Source of the DNA: an uncultured beta proteobacterium
GTDB lineage: Bacteria > Pseudomonadota > Gammaproteobacteria > Burkholderiales > Burkholderiaceae_B
Reading direction: 5' to 3'
Assembly: GCA_903924715.1 (NCBI GenBank)
Contig: CAIYCP010000257.1
Span: forward strand, 1 to 50,136
DNA: 50,136 bases
A model generated the notes under the pieces. The model saw only the letters and a list, made by a program, of their open reading frames with translations. It ran no database searches and had not been told where the DNA came from. Positions within the stretch are counted from its first letter, which is position 1. Each line of letters opens with the position of its first letter. This document shows, in pieces, positions 38,674-47,904 of this stretch. A program made the position numbers and the translations under genes.

Positions 38674-38691
38674 CACCTCAGCTAGAGGTTG
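38674..38691 (-). terminator. Weak candidate rho-independent terminator of the CoA-transferase operon
   Basis: Plus strand ACCTCAGCTAGAGGT hairpin; on the minus strand it is followed by GTTTAAAA, a short T tract. Confidence 0.3.
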
Positions 38692-38711
38692 TACTAATGG
38701 CTTACCCGTAG

Positions 38712-39932
38712 CTACGACTCAGGCGATTGGATGATTTTTGAATTGTGCTCACCCAGGCGAGGTGGACGTGAGCCAGCCTTGCCGGGTGTTTTTGATAATT
38801 TGATTGGTAATCCAACACCTTGATAATCTGGGCGCTGAATAAACATGTTGCGTGCTGCGGCATGTGGTTGTTGTAAGGCTTCGGGCACGGTATGCACGGG
38901 CCCTGCGGCTACGCCAATGGCCATCAGGTCTTTGCAAAGTTCAGCACGCGAGAAGCCTTTGAGTGCTTCTTCCATTTCGCGCCGAAGCGCGTCGCGATTG
39001 GTCATGCGACTTGCATTGCTATCGAACAGTGGATTGGCGACAAGGTCTTCACGATGAATATGTTTGCAGAATTTTTTAAATTGTCCTTCGTTGACAATTC
39101 CTAAGAAGATCTGGCCATCACCAACTTCAAAACGATTGTAGGTTGGGATATTTGGATGTGCGCTACCGGTCAACGCCGGTGTATTGCCCGACGTCATCCA
39201 GTTTGCCGCGTGAGGGATGAGCAAGCTTAAGGCCGAGTCAAACAAGGTGGCCTCAACGCGTTGGCCCTGAAGCGTTCTGGTGCGTGACCACAGCGCCATC
39301 ATGATGCCTGAAAAAGCGTTGTACCCGGTGACCTGATCCACCACCGGCACACCAATACGCGTGGGGCCCGATTGTTGGTCTCCATTCACACTCATCAATC
39401 CACACATGGCCTGTAAGACCGCATCGTAGCCAGGCAGATTCGCAAGAGGCCCCGTTGCGCCAAATCCTGAAATACTGCAATAGATGAGTTGAGGAAATTT
39501 CTTTGACAGCACTTCTTCGTACCCAAGGCCCCACTTCGCCATCGTGCCTGGCAAGAAGTTTTCAATCAGTACATCGGCGTCTTTGAGTAAAGCTTCAAGA
39601 ACTGCTCGCTCTGCGGGCTTGCCCAAATCAAGGCTTAGCCCTCGTTTGCCACGGTTGATGGCCGAGAAGTAGGCCGCTTGTCCCGGTTCGATAAACGGTG
39701 GTCCAAGTAAACGGGTCTCGTCACCTTGCGGTGACTCGACCTTAATCACATCTGCACCATGATCTGCCAGCATCTGTGCGCAGAGCGGGCCCGCCAGAAC
39801 GCGCGAAAGATCGAGCACACGCAAACCGGCTAACGCGCCAGTGCTTGCGCTAGGATCAAGCCAGGCCTCTGCCGTCAACGGACTCGCACCCAAATCTTTG
39901 GATAATTGTGGGGTCTCTTTGGGTGCGGGCAT
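38712..39932 (-). CDS. CaiB/BaiF class III CoA-transferase family protein
   Basis: 'LAGLRVLDLSRVLAGPLCAQMLADHGADVIKVESPQGDETRLLGPPF', 'RGKRGLSLDLGKP', catalytic-type Asp in 'PVVDQVTGYNAFSGIMMAL'. Confidence 0.94.
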   Translation of the reverse strand: MPAPKETPQLSKDLGASPLTAEAWLDPSASTGALAGLRVLDLSRVLAGPLCAQMLADHGADVIKVESPQGDETRLLGPPFIEPGQAAYFSAINRGKRGLSLDLGKPAERAVLEALLKDADVLIENFLPGTMAKWGLGYEEVLSKKFPQLIYCSISGFGATGPLANLPGYDAVLQAMCGLMSVNGDQQSGPTRIGVPVVDQVTGYNAFSGIMMALWSRTRTLQGQRVEATLFDSALSLLIPHAANWMTSGNTPALTGSAHPNIPTYNRFEVGDGQIFLGIVNEGQFKKFCKHIHREDLVANPLFDSNASRMTNRDALRREMEEALKGFSRAELCKDLMAIGVAAGPVHTVPEALQQPHAAARNMFIQRPDYQGVGLPIKLSKTPGKAGSRPPRLGEHNSKIIQSPES

Positions 39933-39936
39933 TGGC

Positions 39937-41082
39937 TTAACCTCGAGAAGGAAGCTGCACAATACAAGAACCTAATACAGAAAGCTCATGATTTTGATTG
40001 TGCGCTTCTTGGGTAATGGCTACGAGATGACGGCCATTTTCTTGATATTTTTTTGTAACTTTTGCTTCAATGAAAAGCATATCACCGGCTGGATTATGGC
40101 GCCTGATTTTGCAGTCGGCCTGACGCAAAAAGCCCTCATCGCCCATCCAGTTGGTCATTTGATGCATGAGCCACGAGCTGCGCTCTGGACCGTAGTCATA
40201 GGCGCCGGGCGCGCCGACCTCAAGTGCAAACTCTTCTTCCCAGTGAACACGCTCTGGTACGTCGGGCACGCCAAAGCGATTTTTAATGCCAACGCCTGGA
40301 TGCGCATCGATGAGTTGCCACGCTAATTTATTCGCGCGAATATACAAACCACCCCAGCCTTGGGCGTAAGCGATAAAGCCAGTCACCGTCATGGGGCCTT
40401 TGAAGAGAACGGGCAGTGCTTCACCTTCTTGAACATCTTCCCAATAGCGCGTTTTTGCACCACGAATTTCTTCGTTTGCATAAAGCTTGTAGGCCTCTTT
40501 GAGTTGTTCGTCGGTGTAAGGTACGACGCCTTTCTCTTGTACTTCGGTGTACTTGGTGCCTTTCTCGCGAGCATGGTCGCGCTCGGTGCGAAAGCACCAG
40601 GTATCGGCTTCAGCTAATTTGTCGCCCGTTTGATTGAAAAAATCGACATGATATGTTTGTTGCACGGCTTTGCCGGCGAAACGCGTCTCGTGTTCGACAA
40701 GATCTTTCAAATAAGCTTCAGTGCTGATAACGTCGTTGCGCTTGGCGTGTTGGTGCCATTGCCAATTCGAACCGGACCACATCGCATGTACACCGGGTAA
40801 GCCGCCGACATAACCCGAGACGATGCGACTGGTTGAATACAGAAAACTTGGTAACGCAATGATTCCACCATGACTGGTTTTGGCGGCGTAGTCTGGATCA
40901 CACCAAAGCGGATTGTCGTCACCAATACCATGCGCATAATGGCGAATGTTGTCACGCGTGGCCTCATAGCACCAAGGCTCAGCAGTCGCACCGATCTTGA
41001 CACCGATGCGCCGCTGCAGGTCTTCCATTCCTTGCTCGGTAATCTTTGGAAAACTGCGTTGACCAATTAGAGATGATGACAT
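39937..41082 (-). CDS. MaoC family dehydratase (double hot-dog, about 380 aa)
   Basis: 'EPWCYEATRDNIRHYAHGIGDDNPLWCDPDYAAKTSHGGIIALPSFLYS' FAS1-like N-half, plus 'EEGEALPVLFKGPMTVTGFIAYAQGWGG' C-half. Confidence 0.85.
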   Translation of the reverse strand: MSSSLIGQRSFPKITEQGMEDLQRRIGVKIGATAEPWCYEATRDNIRHYAHGIGDDNPLWCDPDYAAKTSHGGIIALPSFLYSTSRIVSGYVGGLPGVHAMWSGSNWQWHQHAKRNDVISTEAYLKDLVEHETRFAGKAVQQTYHVDFFNQTGDKLAEADTWCFRTERDHAREKGTKYTEVQEKGVVPYTDEQLKEAYKLYANEEIRGAKTRYWEDVQEGEALPVLFKGPMTVTGFIAYAQGWGGLYIRANKLAWQLIDAHPGVGIKNRFGVPDVPERVHWEEEFALEVGAPGAYDYGPERSSWLMHQMTNWMGDEGFLRQADCKIRRHNPAGDMLFIEAKVTKKYQENGRHLVAITQEAHNQNHELSVLGSCIVQLPSRG

Positions 41083-41157
41083 TTGATGCTCCTCACTATT
41101 TTTAAAAACGCGGATACTTAGAATGAATTAGAGTGGTTCGAAAGATACGACGCTTAA

Positions 41158-42735
41158 CTAGAAAGATGCCTCGCGAAGTTTCTTCCGATGAATTTTTCCA
41201 GCTGGTGTCTTGGGTAGTTCATTGACGAACACGATATGACGGGGATACTCGTGTTGACTTAGTCGAGTTCTGACTAAGTCTTGAATTTCTTGTATGAACG
41301 TTGCATCGCCTGAACGCTGACTCACCACAAAAGCTTGAACCGCCTGGCCACGCAAGCTGTCGGGCACGCCAATCGCGGCGGCCTCTTGTACATCGGGATG
41401 TTTAAGCACGGCATCTTCGATCTCGACCGCGCTCATGGTCCAGCCGGCAGAAATAATGACGTCATCGGCTCGACCGCCATGATAGAAATAGCCGTCAGCA
41501 TCCGTGTGGCCAAGGTCTTTTGTGGCGATCCACTGGCCTTTACGCCATACTTTGATTTCGCCGGTGACATTGGGCGGGCAGGGGGCACCCCTGGCATCGT
41601 GAACTTCGACTTTGGCACCGGGGATGGGTTTGCCTAACGCCCCGTGCTTGACAACAAAATCTTCAGCCCCGGGGTAGCTCACTAAGATCACACCGATCTC
41701 GGTGGTGCCGTACATGCTGCAGACCCGTAGACCAAAAGTTTGTTCGATGAACTCTTCTGTGGCGCTGTCGATCGGCTCGCCAGTAAAAGACATCTTCGCC
41801 AGCGCGTACTGGTGTTGGTGCGCGCACCCTGAGTTTTTCATCATTCGGTAGTGCGTGGCCGCGGCCGAGATATTGGTAAAGCGGTGTGTTGCTAACCCCT
41901 TTAACAGTAACTCGGCGTTGAATTTTCCGGCAAACGAGCCAATCGTCAGCCCCATGGCCATCGGGGCAAGGGTGCCATGCCACAGTCCGTGCCCCCAGGC
42001 GGGCGATGATGGACACATGAAGCGATCGCCTGGGCGTAGTCCTGTGCCATACAGTGCGGCAACCATGAGCGTCACAATCGAGCGGTGCGTATGTTTGACG
42101 GCCTCGGGTAGTTCACGTGTTGTGCCCGAGGTGTACTGATACATGGCGTAGTCAGTGGCTTTTGTACTCACGTCTATACGCCCGTCTGGGTACTCATCCA
42201 GTAAGGCCATCAGTTGATCGTCTGCTAATACGGTGCGTGGTTGATACTCGGCAGAAACAATATTGATTTTTTCTGCGTTGGTAAATAAGAGGCTGGGCAG
42301 GCAGTCTGCGATTCTAAGGTTTAAGCCATCAGGCCCAAAGAGTGTAAAGAGCGGTACCGCGATGGCGCCTGCTTTCATGATGCCAAACAGACAGGTATAG
42401 AAAGCAAGCGACGGTTCAAGCATGATCGCGACACGATCGCCTGGCTTGATATTTTTTTCTTTTAAAAAATGCGCCATCTGTGACGACCGTTTGGCGAGTT
42501 GGTCGTATGAGATTCGTTCGTCTGGGGCGTCGGTGCGCAACACGATGACCGCGGTTTGTTCGCTGCTGGCGTATCGGTCGACACACTCATGGGCGATGTT
42601 CAGGTGTTCGCGATCACCGTCAAATAACTCCCACAGCTTTTCAGCTGAAAAGTTGGACTGTGCATCTGCGTAAGACGTGAACGCGGTAAGTTTTGCCATC
42701 GGGTTATTTTGATTGGTATGTGGCGCAGCGTTCAA
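41158..42735 (-). CDS. AMP-binding acyl/aryl-CoA ligase (start uncertain; ATG 42699 possible)
   Basis: 'YQYTSGTTRELPEAVKHTHRSIV', 'SMYGTTEIGVILV', 'GRADDVIISAGWTMSAVEIEDAVLKHPDVQEAAAIGVPDSLRGQAVQAFVV', 'LPKTPAGKIHRKKLRE'. Confidence 0.93.
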   Translation of the reverse strand: MNAAPHTNQNNPMAKLTAFTSYADAQSNFSAEKLWELFDGDREHLNIAHECVDRYASSEQTAVIVLRTDAPDERISYDQLAKRSSQMAHFLKEKNIKPGDRVAIMLEPSLAFYTCLFGIMKAGAIAVPLFTLFGPDGLNLRIADCLPSLLFTNAEKINIVSAEYQPRTVLADDQLMALLDEYPDGRIDVSTKATDYAMYQYTSGTTRELPEAVKHTHRSIVTLMVAALYGTGLRPGDRFMCPSSPAWGHGLWHGTLAPMAMGLTIGSFAGKFNAELLLKGLATHRFTNISAAATHYRMMKNSGCAHQHQYALAKMSFTGEPIDSATEEFIEQTFGLRVCSMYGTTEIGVILVSYPGAEDFVVKHGALGKPIPGAKVEVHDARGAPCPPNVTGEIKVWRKGQWIATKDLGHTDADGYFYHGGRADDVIISAGWTMSAVEIEDAVLKHPDVQEAAAIGVPDSLRGQAVQAFVVSQRSGDATFIQEIQDLVRTRLSQHEYPRHIVFVNELPKTPAGKIHRKKLREASF

Positions 42736-42802
42736 GAGAACGACAGCAAGTCTCGATCACTGACTGTATCGTTTGCCTCATTTGTTGTCAAATAGACTAA
42801 TC

Positions 42803-42820
42803 TATTGTATTAGTACAATA
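42803..42820. promoter_or_regulatory. Candidate operator (inverted repeat) in divergent ligase/IclR intergenic region
   Basis: TATTGTA-TTAG-TACAATA perfect 7-bp arms, overlapping ACTAAT-N7-ATTAGT (42796-42814); located 48 nt before the regulator ORF. Confidence 0.5.
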
Positions 42821-42867
42821 ATTCGCTACACTTGTTAATTGCTGCTATCGAGTGAACGGGTATTTGA

Positions 42868-43695
42868 ATGACTCAAGGCGATCAAACTGTTGGGCCGGCA
42901 AGGCAAGCCTCTCGGGTAGGGGCAAGTGAGCTTGGCGCGCCCAGGCCCAAGCCCGTCATCCGGTCAGTTCCAGCCGTCTCACGATCCATTGCGATCTTGC
43001 GATTGCTTGGTAAAACGCGAACGCCACTTGGGGTCAACGCGATCGCGCAGTCCTTGGGCTTGGTGCCAAGCACGTGCTTGCATATATTGCGGGTACTCGT
43101 CGAAGAAAAACTGGTCGCGTTTGATCGTGACAGCAAACACTACCGGCTCGGGATCGGAATGCTGGCACTTGCGCGTAGCGCGATCGATGCCCATGCGTTT
43201 CCCGGGCTCATTCAGCCCGGGCTAGACGCCTTGTCTTCTGCATACAACGTGACCGCCATTGCCGTAGACGTGACAGATCCCGAGCAAATGGTTGTGGTCG
43301 CACTCTCGCGCTCAACGATCCCGTTTCGGTTGCATGTTGACGTAGGTAGCGTGTTTCCTTCATTGCTGAGCGCGACCGGGCGTATTGTCGCTGCGTTTAG
43401 TGGCCAATCGGCTGTTGAACTAAAAATGCGTTTCGACAAGCTCAGATGGGCAGGCCCTTTAAATTTTGAAACTTGGTATCGTGAGGTACAGCTGGCCGCA
43501 CAAAACGAATACAGCATCGATCGGGGCGCGTACATTGCGGGCGTTACCATTGTGGCGGTGCCCGTGGGGCAACCGTTTAAAAAACCGACCCATACCATCG
43601 TCTGTGCAAGTTTGACGAATCAGTTGACCGAGGCTGATCTAAGCTCTTTAATTGATCGTATGCGTTTACAGGCCGATCAAGCGTGCGGTCGTTAA
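42868..43695 (+). CDS. IclR family transcriptional regulator
   Basis: 'AVSRSIAILRLLGKTRTPLGVNAIAQSLGLVPSTCLHILRVLVEEKLVAFDRDSKHYRLGIGMLALARSAI' HTH; 'VGSVFPSLLSATGRIVAAF'. Confidence 0.93.
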   Translation: MTQGDQTVGPARQASRVGASELGAPRPKPVIRSVPAVSRSIAILRLLGKTRTPLGVNAIAQSLGLVPSTCLHILRVLVEEKLVAFDRDSKHYRLGIGMLALARSAIDAHAFPGLIQPGLDALSSAYNVTAIAVDVTDPEQMVVVALSRSTIPFRLHVDVGSVFPSLLSATGRIVAAFSGQSAVELKMRFDKLRWAGPLNFETWYREVQLAAQNEYSIDRGAYIAGVTIVAVPVGQPFKKPTHTIVCASLTNQLTEADLSSLIDRMRLQADQACGR

Positions 43696-43722
43696 AAATA
43701 TCAACGGGATAGCAATTAAAAA

Positions 43723-44889
43723 ATGCAACATAGTCGCGAAAGAATTTTAACTACCCATACGGGTAGTCTGCCTCGCCCAGCCGCACTCGTTCAAATGTAC
43801 GCGCGCCGCGCGAATGGCGAGCACGTTGATGAGGCGTTGATTAACGATGCGGGTCATCGGGCAATGCAAGAAAGCGTCGAACGTCAGATGGCCAATGGTA
43901 TTGACATTGGCAATAACGGCGAGCAGCAGCGCGAGGGATTTTTTCTGTATGTTCAGCGTCGTATGTCGGGTTTTTCGGGTAGCTGGAAGCGTTGGGCGCG
44001 TGGTGATGTTGAACGCTATCCCGAGTTCAAGCAGATGATGTCTGCGCAGGCAAGCGATAAGGTGGCGGTGAGTAATTTCTTGCCTCCACGCGTTACGGGC
44101 GACATTCAATATATCGATCCAGCGCTCGCCGCCTCAGAGGCGATAGACTTTAAGGCCGAGTTAGCAGGTCGCTCAAGTAAGTTCTCAGAGGCTTTTTTAA
44201 CTGCGCCTTCGCCAGGGATCATTGCGGCAGCCTGCAAAAATGAGCACTACGCAACCGAAGAGTCTTATCTTGCAGCGCTGGGTGAAGCATTGCGCCTTGA
44301 ATACGAGGCGATTGTGAATAATGGGTTTATCTTACAAATTGACTGTCCTGACTTGGCACTCGAGCGCCATGTTTCTTACCATGATGAATCTGACGCAAAA
44401 TTTTTAGGTTTTATCGAGCGCGTCGTGACGGCAATTAATCATGCCTTAAGAAACATCCCACGCGATCGCGTTCGTATGCATGTGTGCTGGGGCAATTATG
44501 AGGGCCCCCATGACTGTGACGTACCGTTGCATAAAATCTGGCCCGTGATTAGTCAGACAAACGTAGGTGGGTTTGTGTTGCCTTTCGCAAACGCGCGCCA
44601 TGCACATGAAATGACAGTGTTACGTGAGCGACCCTTGGCAGACGATCAAGTGATTGTCGCGGGTGTCATCGATGTGTTGACTAATTTTGTCGAACACCCC
44701 GAGGTGGTCGCAGATCGCTTGGTACGGTGTGCGGCAGAAGTCGGCGATCCGACGCGCGTGCTGGCTGGCACCGACTGTGGGTTTGATACCTCAGCGGGCA
44801 TGGGCCGAGTTGCGACAGACGTTGTTTGGGCCAAGTTGCGCACGCTCGCTGAGGGGGCACGTCTTGCAAGCGAGCGGTTGATCAAATAA
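43723..44889 (+). CDS. Cobalamin-independent methionine synthase (MetE C-terminal)-like protein
   Basis: 'ILTTHTGSLPRPAALVQMYARR', 'QIDCPDLALERH', Zn-ligand-like 'RMHVCWGNYEGPHDCDVPL' and 'VLAGTDCGFDTSAGMG'. Confidence 0.88.
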   Translation: MQHSRERILTTHTGSLPRPAALVQMYARRANGEHVDEALINDAGHRAMQESVERQMANGIDIGNNGEQQREGFFLYVQRRMSGFSGSWKRWARGDVERYPEFKQMMSAQASDKVAVSNFLPPRVTGDIQYIDPALAASEAIDFKAELAGRSSKFSEAFLTAPSPGIIAAACKNEHYATEESYLAALGEALRLEYEAIVNNGFILQIDCPDLALERHVSYHDESDAKFLGFIERVVTAINHALRNIPRDRVRMHVCWGNYEGPHDCDVPLHKIWPVISQTNVGGFVLPFANARHAHEMTVLRERPLADDQVIVAGVIDVLTNFVEHPEVVADRLVRCAAEVGDPTRVLAGTDCGFDTSAGMGRVATDVVWAKLRTLAEGARLASERLIK

Positions 44890-44922
44890 AAAAATAGCGA
44901 GACGAGGTCTCGCTATTTTTTT
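44888..44922. terminator. Bidirectional rho-independent terminator between convergent genes
   Basis: aaaaaAATAGCGAGACgagGTCTCGCTATTttttt inverted repeat with flanking A/T tracts. Confidence 0.92.
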
Positions 44923-44934
44923 ACCGGACTTGAT

Positions 44935-45933
44935 TCAATCTACGGTCGCGCCCGAGGCTTTTACAATCTCGCGCCATTTAACGATATCGTCATCTAGCCG
45001 CGCTTTAAATTGTGCGGGGGTGTCAAATGCAAGCTCGAGTCCTAAATCCCCCAGTTTCTTTTGCACAGCAGGTTTTTTCATCACTGTCGCAGTGGCTTGA
45101 TAGATCTTGTCGACGATCTCGGCCGGCGTGCCGGCAATCGCAAACAGACCAACCCAGAGCTCACCCGAAAACGCAGGTATTTGTTCGATCATCGCGGGCA
45201 CGTCGGGCAACGAAGGCGAACGCACAGCGGTACTCACGCCAAGCGCACGCAGTTGCCCTTGACGGATGTTGCTCAGCGCAGAGGGAAGACTGGCAAACGC
45301 AATCGGCACCTGTCCACCGAGGACATCAGACATCGCCGGTGCGACACCCTTATAAGGGATGTGCTCCATCTTGTAGCCGCCCTTTTGATCCATCATGATC
45401 CCGAGTAAATGATTGACCGTGCCGTTACCGGCCGAGGCATATTGATACTTGCCTGGATTCGCCTTAATCAAAGCCAAAAACTCAGCCAAGGTTTTAGCCG
45501 GAAACGATGGGTGCACCACCAACACGTTGGGGACGCTACCAATAATCGTGATTGGAATAAAGTCTTTGACCGGATCAAAGCCTACATTTTTGTATAGCGC
45601 AGGATTAATCGCCTGGGCGCTATTAACGGTCATTAAAAGGGTGTAGCCATCTGCGGCTGCGGTTTTTGTTTGGGCAGTGCCGATATTGCCGCCTGCCCCT
45701 GGTTTATTAACCAACACGACTGATTGTTTAAACTCCTCAGCGAGTTCGATCGCAATCAAACGGCCGACGATGTCATTTGTGCCGCCGGTTGCGTTGGGTA
45801 CAACCATAGTCACGGGGCGGTTGGGATAGCCCGCTGTGCTTTGCGCAAAGGCCATAGCCCCCCCAAAACTGAAAACAAGCGTTGCCAATAGCCCTAGAAT
45901 TCGCGCGTAAAAATTCGAGTTGTCCGTCGCCAT
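44935..45933 (-). CDS. Bug-family TTT solute-binding protein
   Basis: 'YPNRPVTMVVPNATGGTNDIVGRLIAIELAEEFKQSVVLVNKPGAGGNIGTAQTKTAAADGYTLLMT'. Confidence 0.95.
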   Translation of the reverse strand: MATDNSNFYARILGLLATLVFSFGGAMAFAQSTAGYPNRPVTMVVPNATGGTNDIVGRLIAIELAEEFKQSVVLVNKPGAGGNIGTAQTKTAAADGYTLLMTVNSAQAINPALYKNVGFDPVKDFIPITIIGSVPNVLVVHPSFPAKTLAEFLALIKANPGKYQYASAGNGTVNHLLGIMMDQKGGYKMEHIPYKGVAPAMSDVLGGQVPIAFASLPSALSNIRQGQLRALGVSTAVRSPSLPDVPAMIEQIPAFSGELWVGLFAIAGTPAEIVDKIYQATATVMKKPAVQKKLGDLGLELAFDTPAQFKARLDDDIVKWREIVKASGATVD

Positions 45934-46020
45934 AAGGGTTCTCCTAGTTGTAATCGTTTTATTATGCTCAACTATAGACTACAAGGTCGAGCACTGGCCA
46001 AGAATTCTGGATAAACACTT

Positions 46021-46602
46021 ATGTCGATGGCTCCAAGAAGGTTAATCGTTGCAATCACCGGCGCCTCAGGTACGGCATACGGGGTGCGCCTATTGCAGGT
46101 GTTGAAAGCGACTGACATTGAAACGCATCTTGTTTTAACCGACTCTGCCAAACTCACGATGGCGGCTGAAACGAAGTTCGACCCTGCGCAGGTCCAAGCG
46201 CTTGCGGATGTTGTTCATTCTGCTAAGAATGTGGGCGCGACGATTGCGTCGGGTTCTTTTGTGACCCTTGGCATGGTTGTTGCGCCTTGCTCGATTAATA
46301 CGCTGTCTGAAATTGCCTGGGGCATCACAGGCAACCTGATTTCAAGGGCCGCCGATGTCGTGCTCAAAGAGCGACGCCGGCTTGTGTTGCTGGTGCGCGA
46401 AACCCCCTTGCATGCGGGTCATTTAAAGTCGATGTTACAGGTGACGCAGAATGGTGCAATTGTTATGCCGCCGGTCCCTGCGCTTTATATTCAGCCAAAG
46501 TCGATCGACGACATCATTGATCACACTGTTGGTCGCGTACTGGATTTGTATGGCTTAGAGACCGATCTTGTTCAACGCTGGAATGGTTTGGGTAAAACAT
46601 AG
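46021..46602 (+). CDS. ubiX: UbiX family flavin prenyltransferase
   Basis: 'RLIVAITGASGTAYGVRLLQVLKATDIETHLVLTDSAKLTM', 'IASGSFVTLGMVVAPCSINTLSEIAWGITGNLISRAADVVLKERRRLVLLVRETPLHAGHLKSMLQVTQNGAIVMPPVPALY'. Confidence 0.94.
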   Translation: MSMAPRRLIVAITGASGTAYGVRLLQVLKATDIETHLVLTDSAKLTMAAETKFDPAQVQALADVVHSAKNVGATIASGSFVTLGMVVAPCSINTLSEIAWGITGNLISRAADVVLKERRRLVLLVRETPLHAGHLKSMLQVTQNGAIVMPPVPALYIQPKSIDDIIDHTVGRVLDLYGLETDLVQRWNGLGKT

Positions 46603-46604
46603 CA

Positions 46605-46883
46605 ATGCAACTTTTCATTTATTACAAATTTATGCCGCCTGATCAACCGGAGCTCAAGGCGCGGATTGAATCTATGCATGCGCAATTACAAAGAAAATAC
46701 CCTTCGCTTGTTTGCAAGGTAATGAAACGCCCAAATCCCGATGAGCTTGGACAAGTCACGTGGATGGAGATTTACGAGCTTGGTGCAAGCGATCCCGATG
46801 CGTTTAAGCTTGAACTGGATCGTAAGGCGGTTGAAGAAAAGCTTCCGCAGCCAAGGCGTTCTGAACAGTTTGTGCATTGTTGA
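46605..46883 (+). CDS. Small DUF4936-like protein of unknown function
   Basis: 92 aa ORF, 'MQLFIYYKFMPPDQPELKARIESMHAQLQRKYPSLVCKVMKRP...TWMEIYEL', 3 nt after ubiX; family assignment from memory. Confidence 0.7.
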   Translation: MQLFIYYKFMPPDQPELKARIESMHAQLQRKYPSLVCKVMKRPNPDELGQVTWMEIYELGASDPDAFKLELDRKAVEEKLPQPRRSEQFVHC

Positions 46884-46911
46884 GCCCTTTAACTTAACGA
46901 GTACTGCATCA

Positions 46912-47877
46912 ATGACAAAAAAAATAATCATAGGCTTGCTATGGAGTCTGAGTAGCGTTTTTGCTTCACAGTGCGCGCTAGCCCAATATCCCGAACGTCC
47001 GATAAAAATACTCGTTGGCTTCGCAGCAGGCGGCCCCACCGATAGTTCGGCGCGCGCGATGGCGGATGGCATGAGCAAAGCGCTTGGACAGCAAGTGTTG
47101 ATCGATAATCGTCCGGGCGCAAACGCGCAGATTGCAGCGATCGAATTGATTAAAAGCCCTGCCGATGGCTACACGCTGATGCTTGCTTCGAGCGGTACGC
47201 TATCGGTGGCGGGGGCTCGTTATGCCAAACTCCCCTACGACATTGAACGCGATTTCGCGCCGATCGGTTCGGTTGCCGGTTACCCGCATGTGCTGGTCGT
47301 GCCGCCTCAAAGTCAAGCCAATGACCTTGCGTCACTGATTCGTTTAGCAAAGTCGTCACCGACGGGGTTAACGGCGGCCACGACTGGGCATGCAAACGAA
47401 TTGACGGTTGAGTGGTTAAAAAGAGAGGCCAATATTGAACTGACCGCTGTGCTTTATAAAGGCGCAGCGGCTGTCATTAATGATTTAGTGGCGGGCCGAG
47501 TGGATATGGCATTGCTTGCACCGAATGTGGTGACCCCGATGCTCGAATCAAAGCGCATGAAGGCCCTGGCCGTCACAGGAGCGAATCCTGCCGCCGAACT
47601 GCCCGGCGTGGCGACGATGATGTCCTCGGGTCTGCCAATGTTTGAGCTCGATATCTGGAACGGCTTAGTGGCACCTGCCGGAACACAGCCGGCCATTATT
47701 GATAAGCTCAATGCAGCACTTAAGCAAACACTGATGCAACCTGAGTTTCAAAAAATTCTGGCTGTGTCGGGGCAATACGCCATTATCGATACGCCGGCTG
47801 AGTTCAAACGCAAGTACCAGAAAGAAGCCGCGCATTGGAAAAAAATTGCAACCGATGCGAAGCTTCCCTTGCTCTAA
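46912..47877 (+). CDS. Bug-family TTT solute-binding protein
   Basis: ATG 46912: 'MTKKIIIGLLWSLSSVFASQCALAQYPERPIKILVGFAAGGPTDSSARAMADGMSKALGQQVLIDNRPGANAQIAAIELIKSPADGYTLML'. The ORF-track extension to 46741 overlaps the DUF4936-like gene. Confidence 0.94.
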   Translation: MTKKIIIGLLWSLSSVFASQCALAQYPERPIKILVGFAAGGPTDSSARAMADGMSKALGQQVLIDNRPGANAQIAAIELIKSPADGYTLMLASSGTLSVAGARYAKLPYDIERDFAPIGSVAGYPHVLVVPPQSQANDLASLIRLAKSSPTGLTAATTGHANELTVEWLKREANIELTAVLYKGAAAVINDLVAGRVDMALLAPNVVTPMLESKRMKALAVTGANPAAELPGVATMMSSGLPMFELDIWNGLVAPAGTQPAIIDKLNAALKQTLMQPEFQKILAVSGQYAIIDTPAEFKRKYQKEAAHWKKIATDAKLPLL

Positions 47878-47904
47878 ACTTGAGTGCAGCTTGAGCAGTC
47901 GTAC

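Noticed and set aside
45940-46000. Possible dyad AGTTG...CAACT between Bug and ubiX
   Set aside because: Short arms with a long AT-rich spacer; expected by chance.
46741-46911. N-terminal extension of the Bug ORF 46741..47877
   Set aside because: Overlaps the DUF4936-like gene; the true signal peptide starts at ATG 46912.
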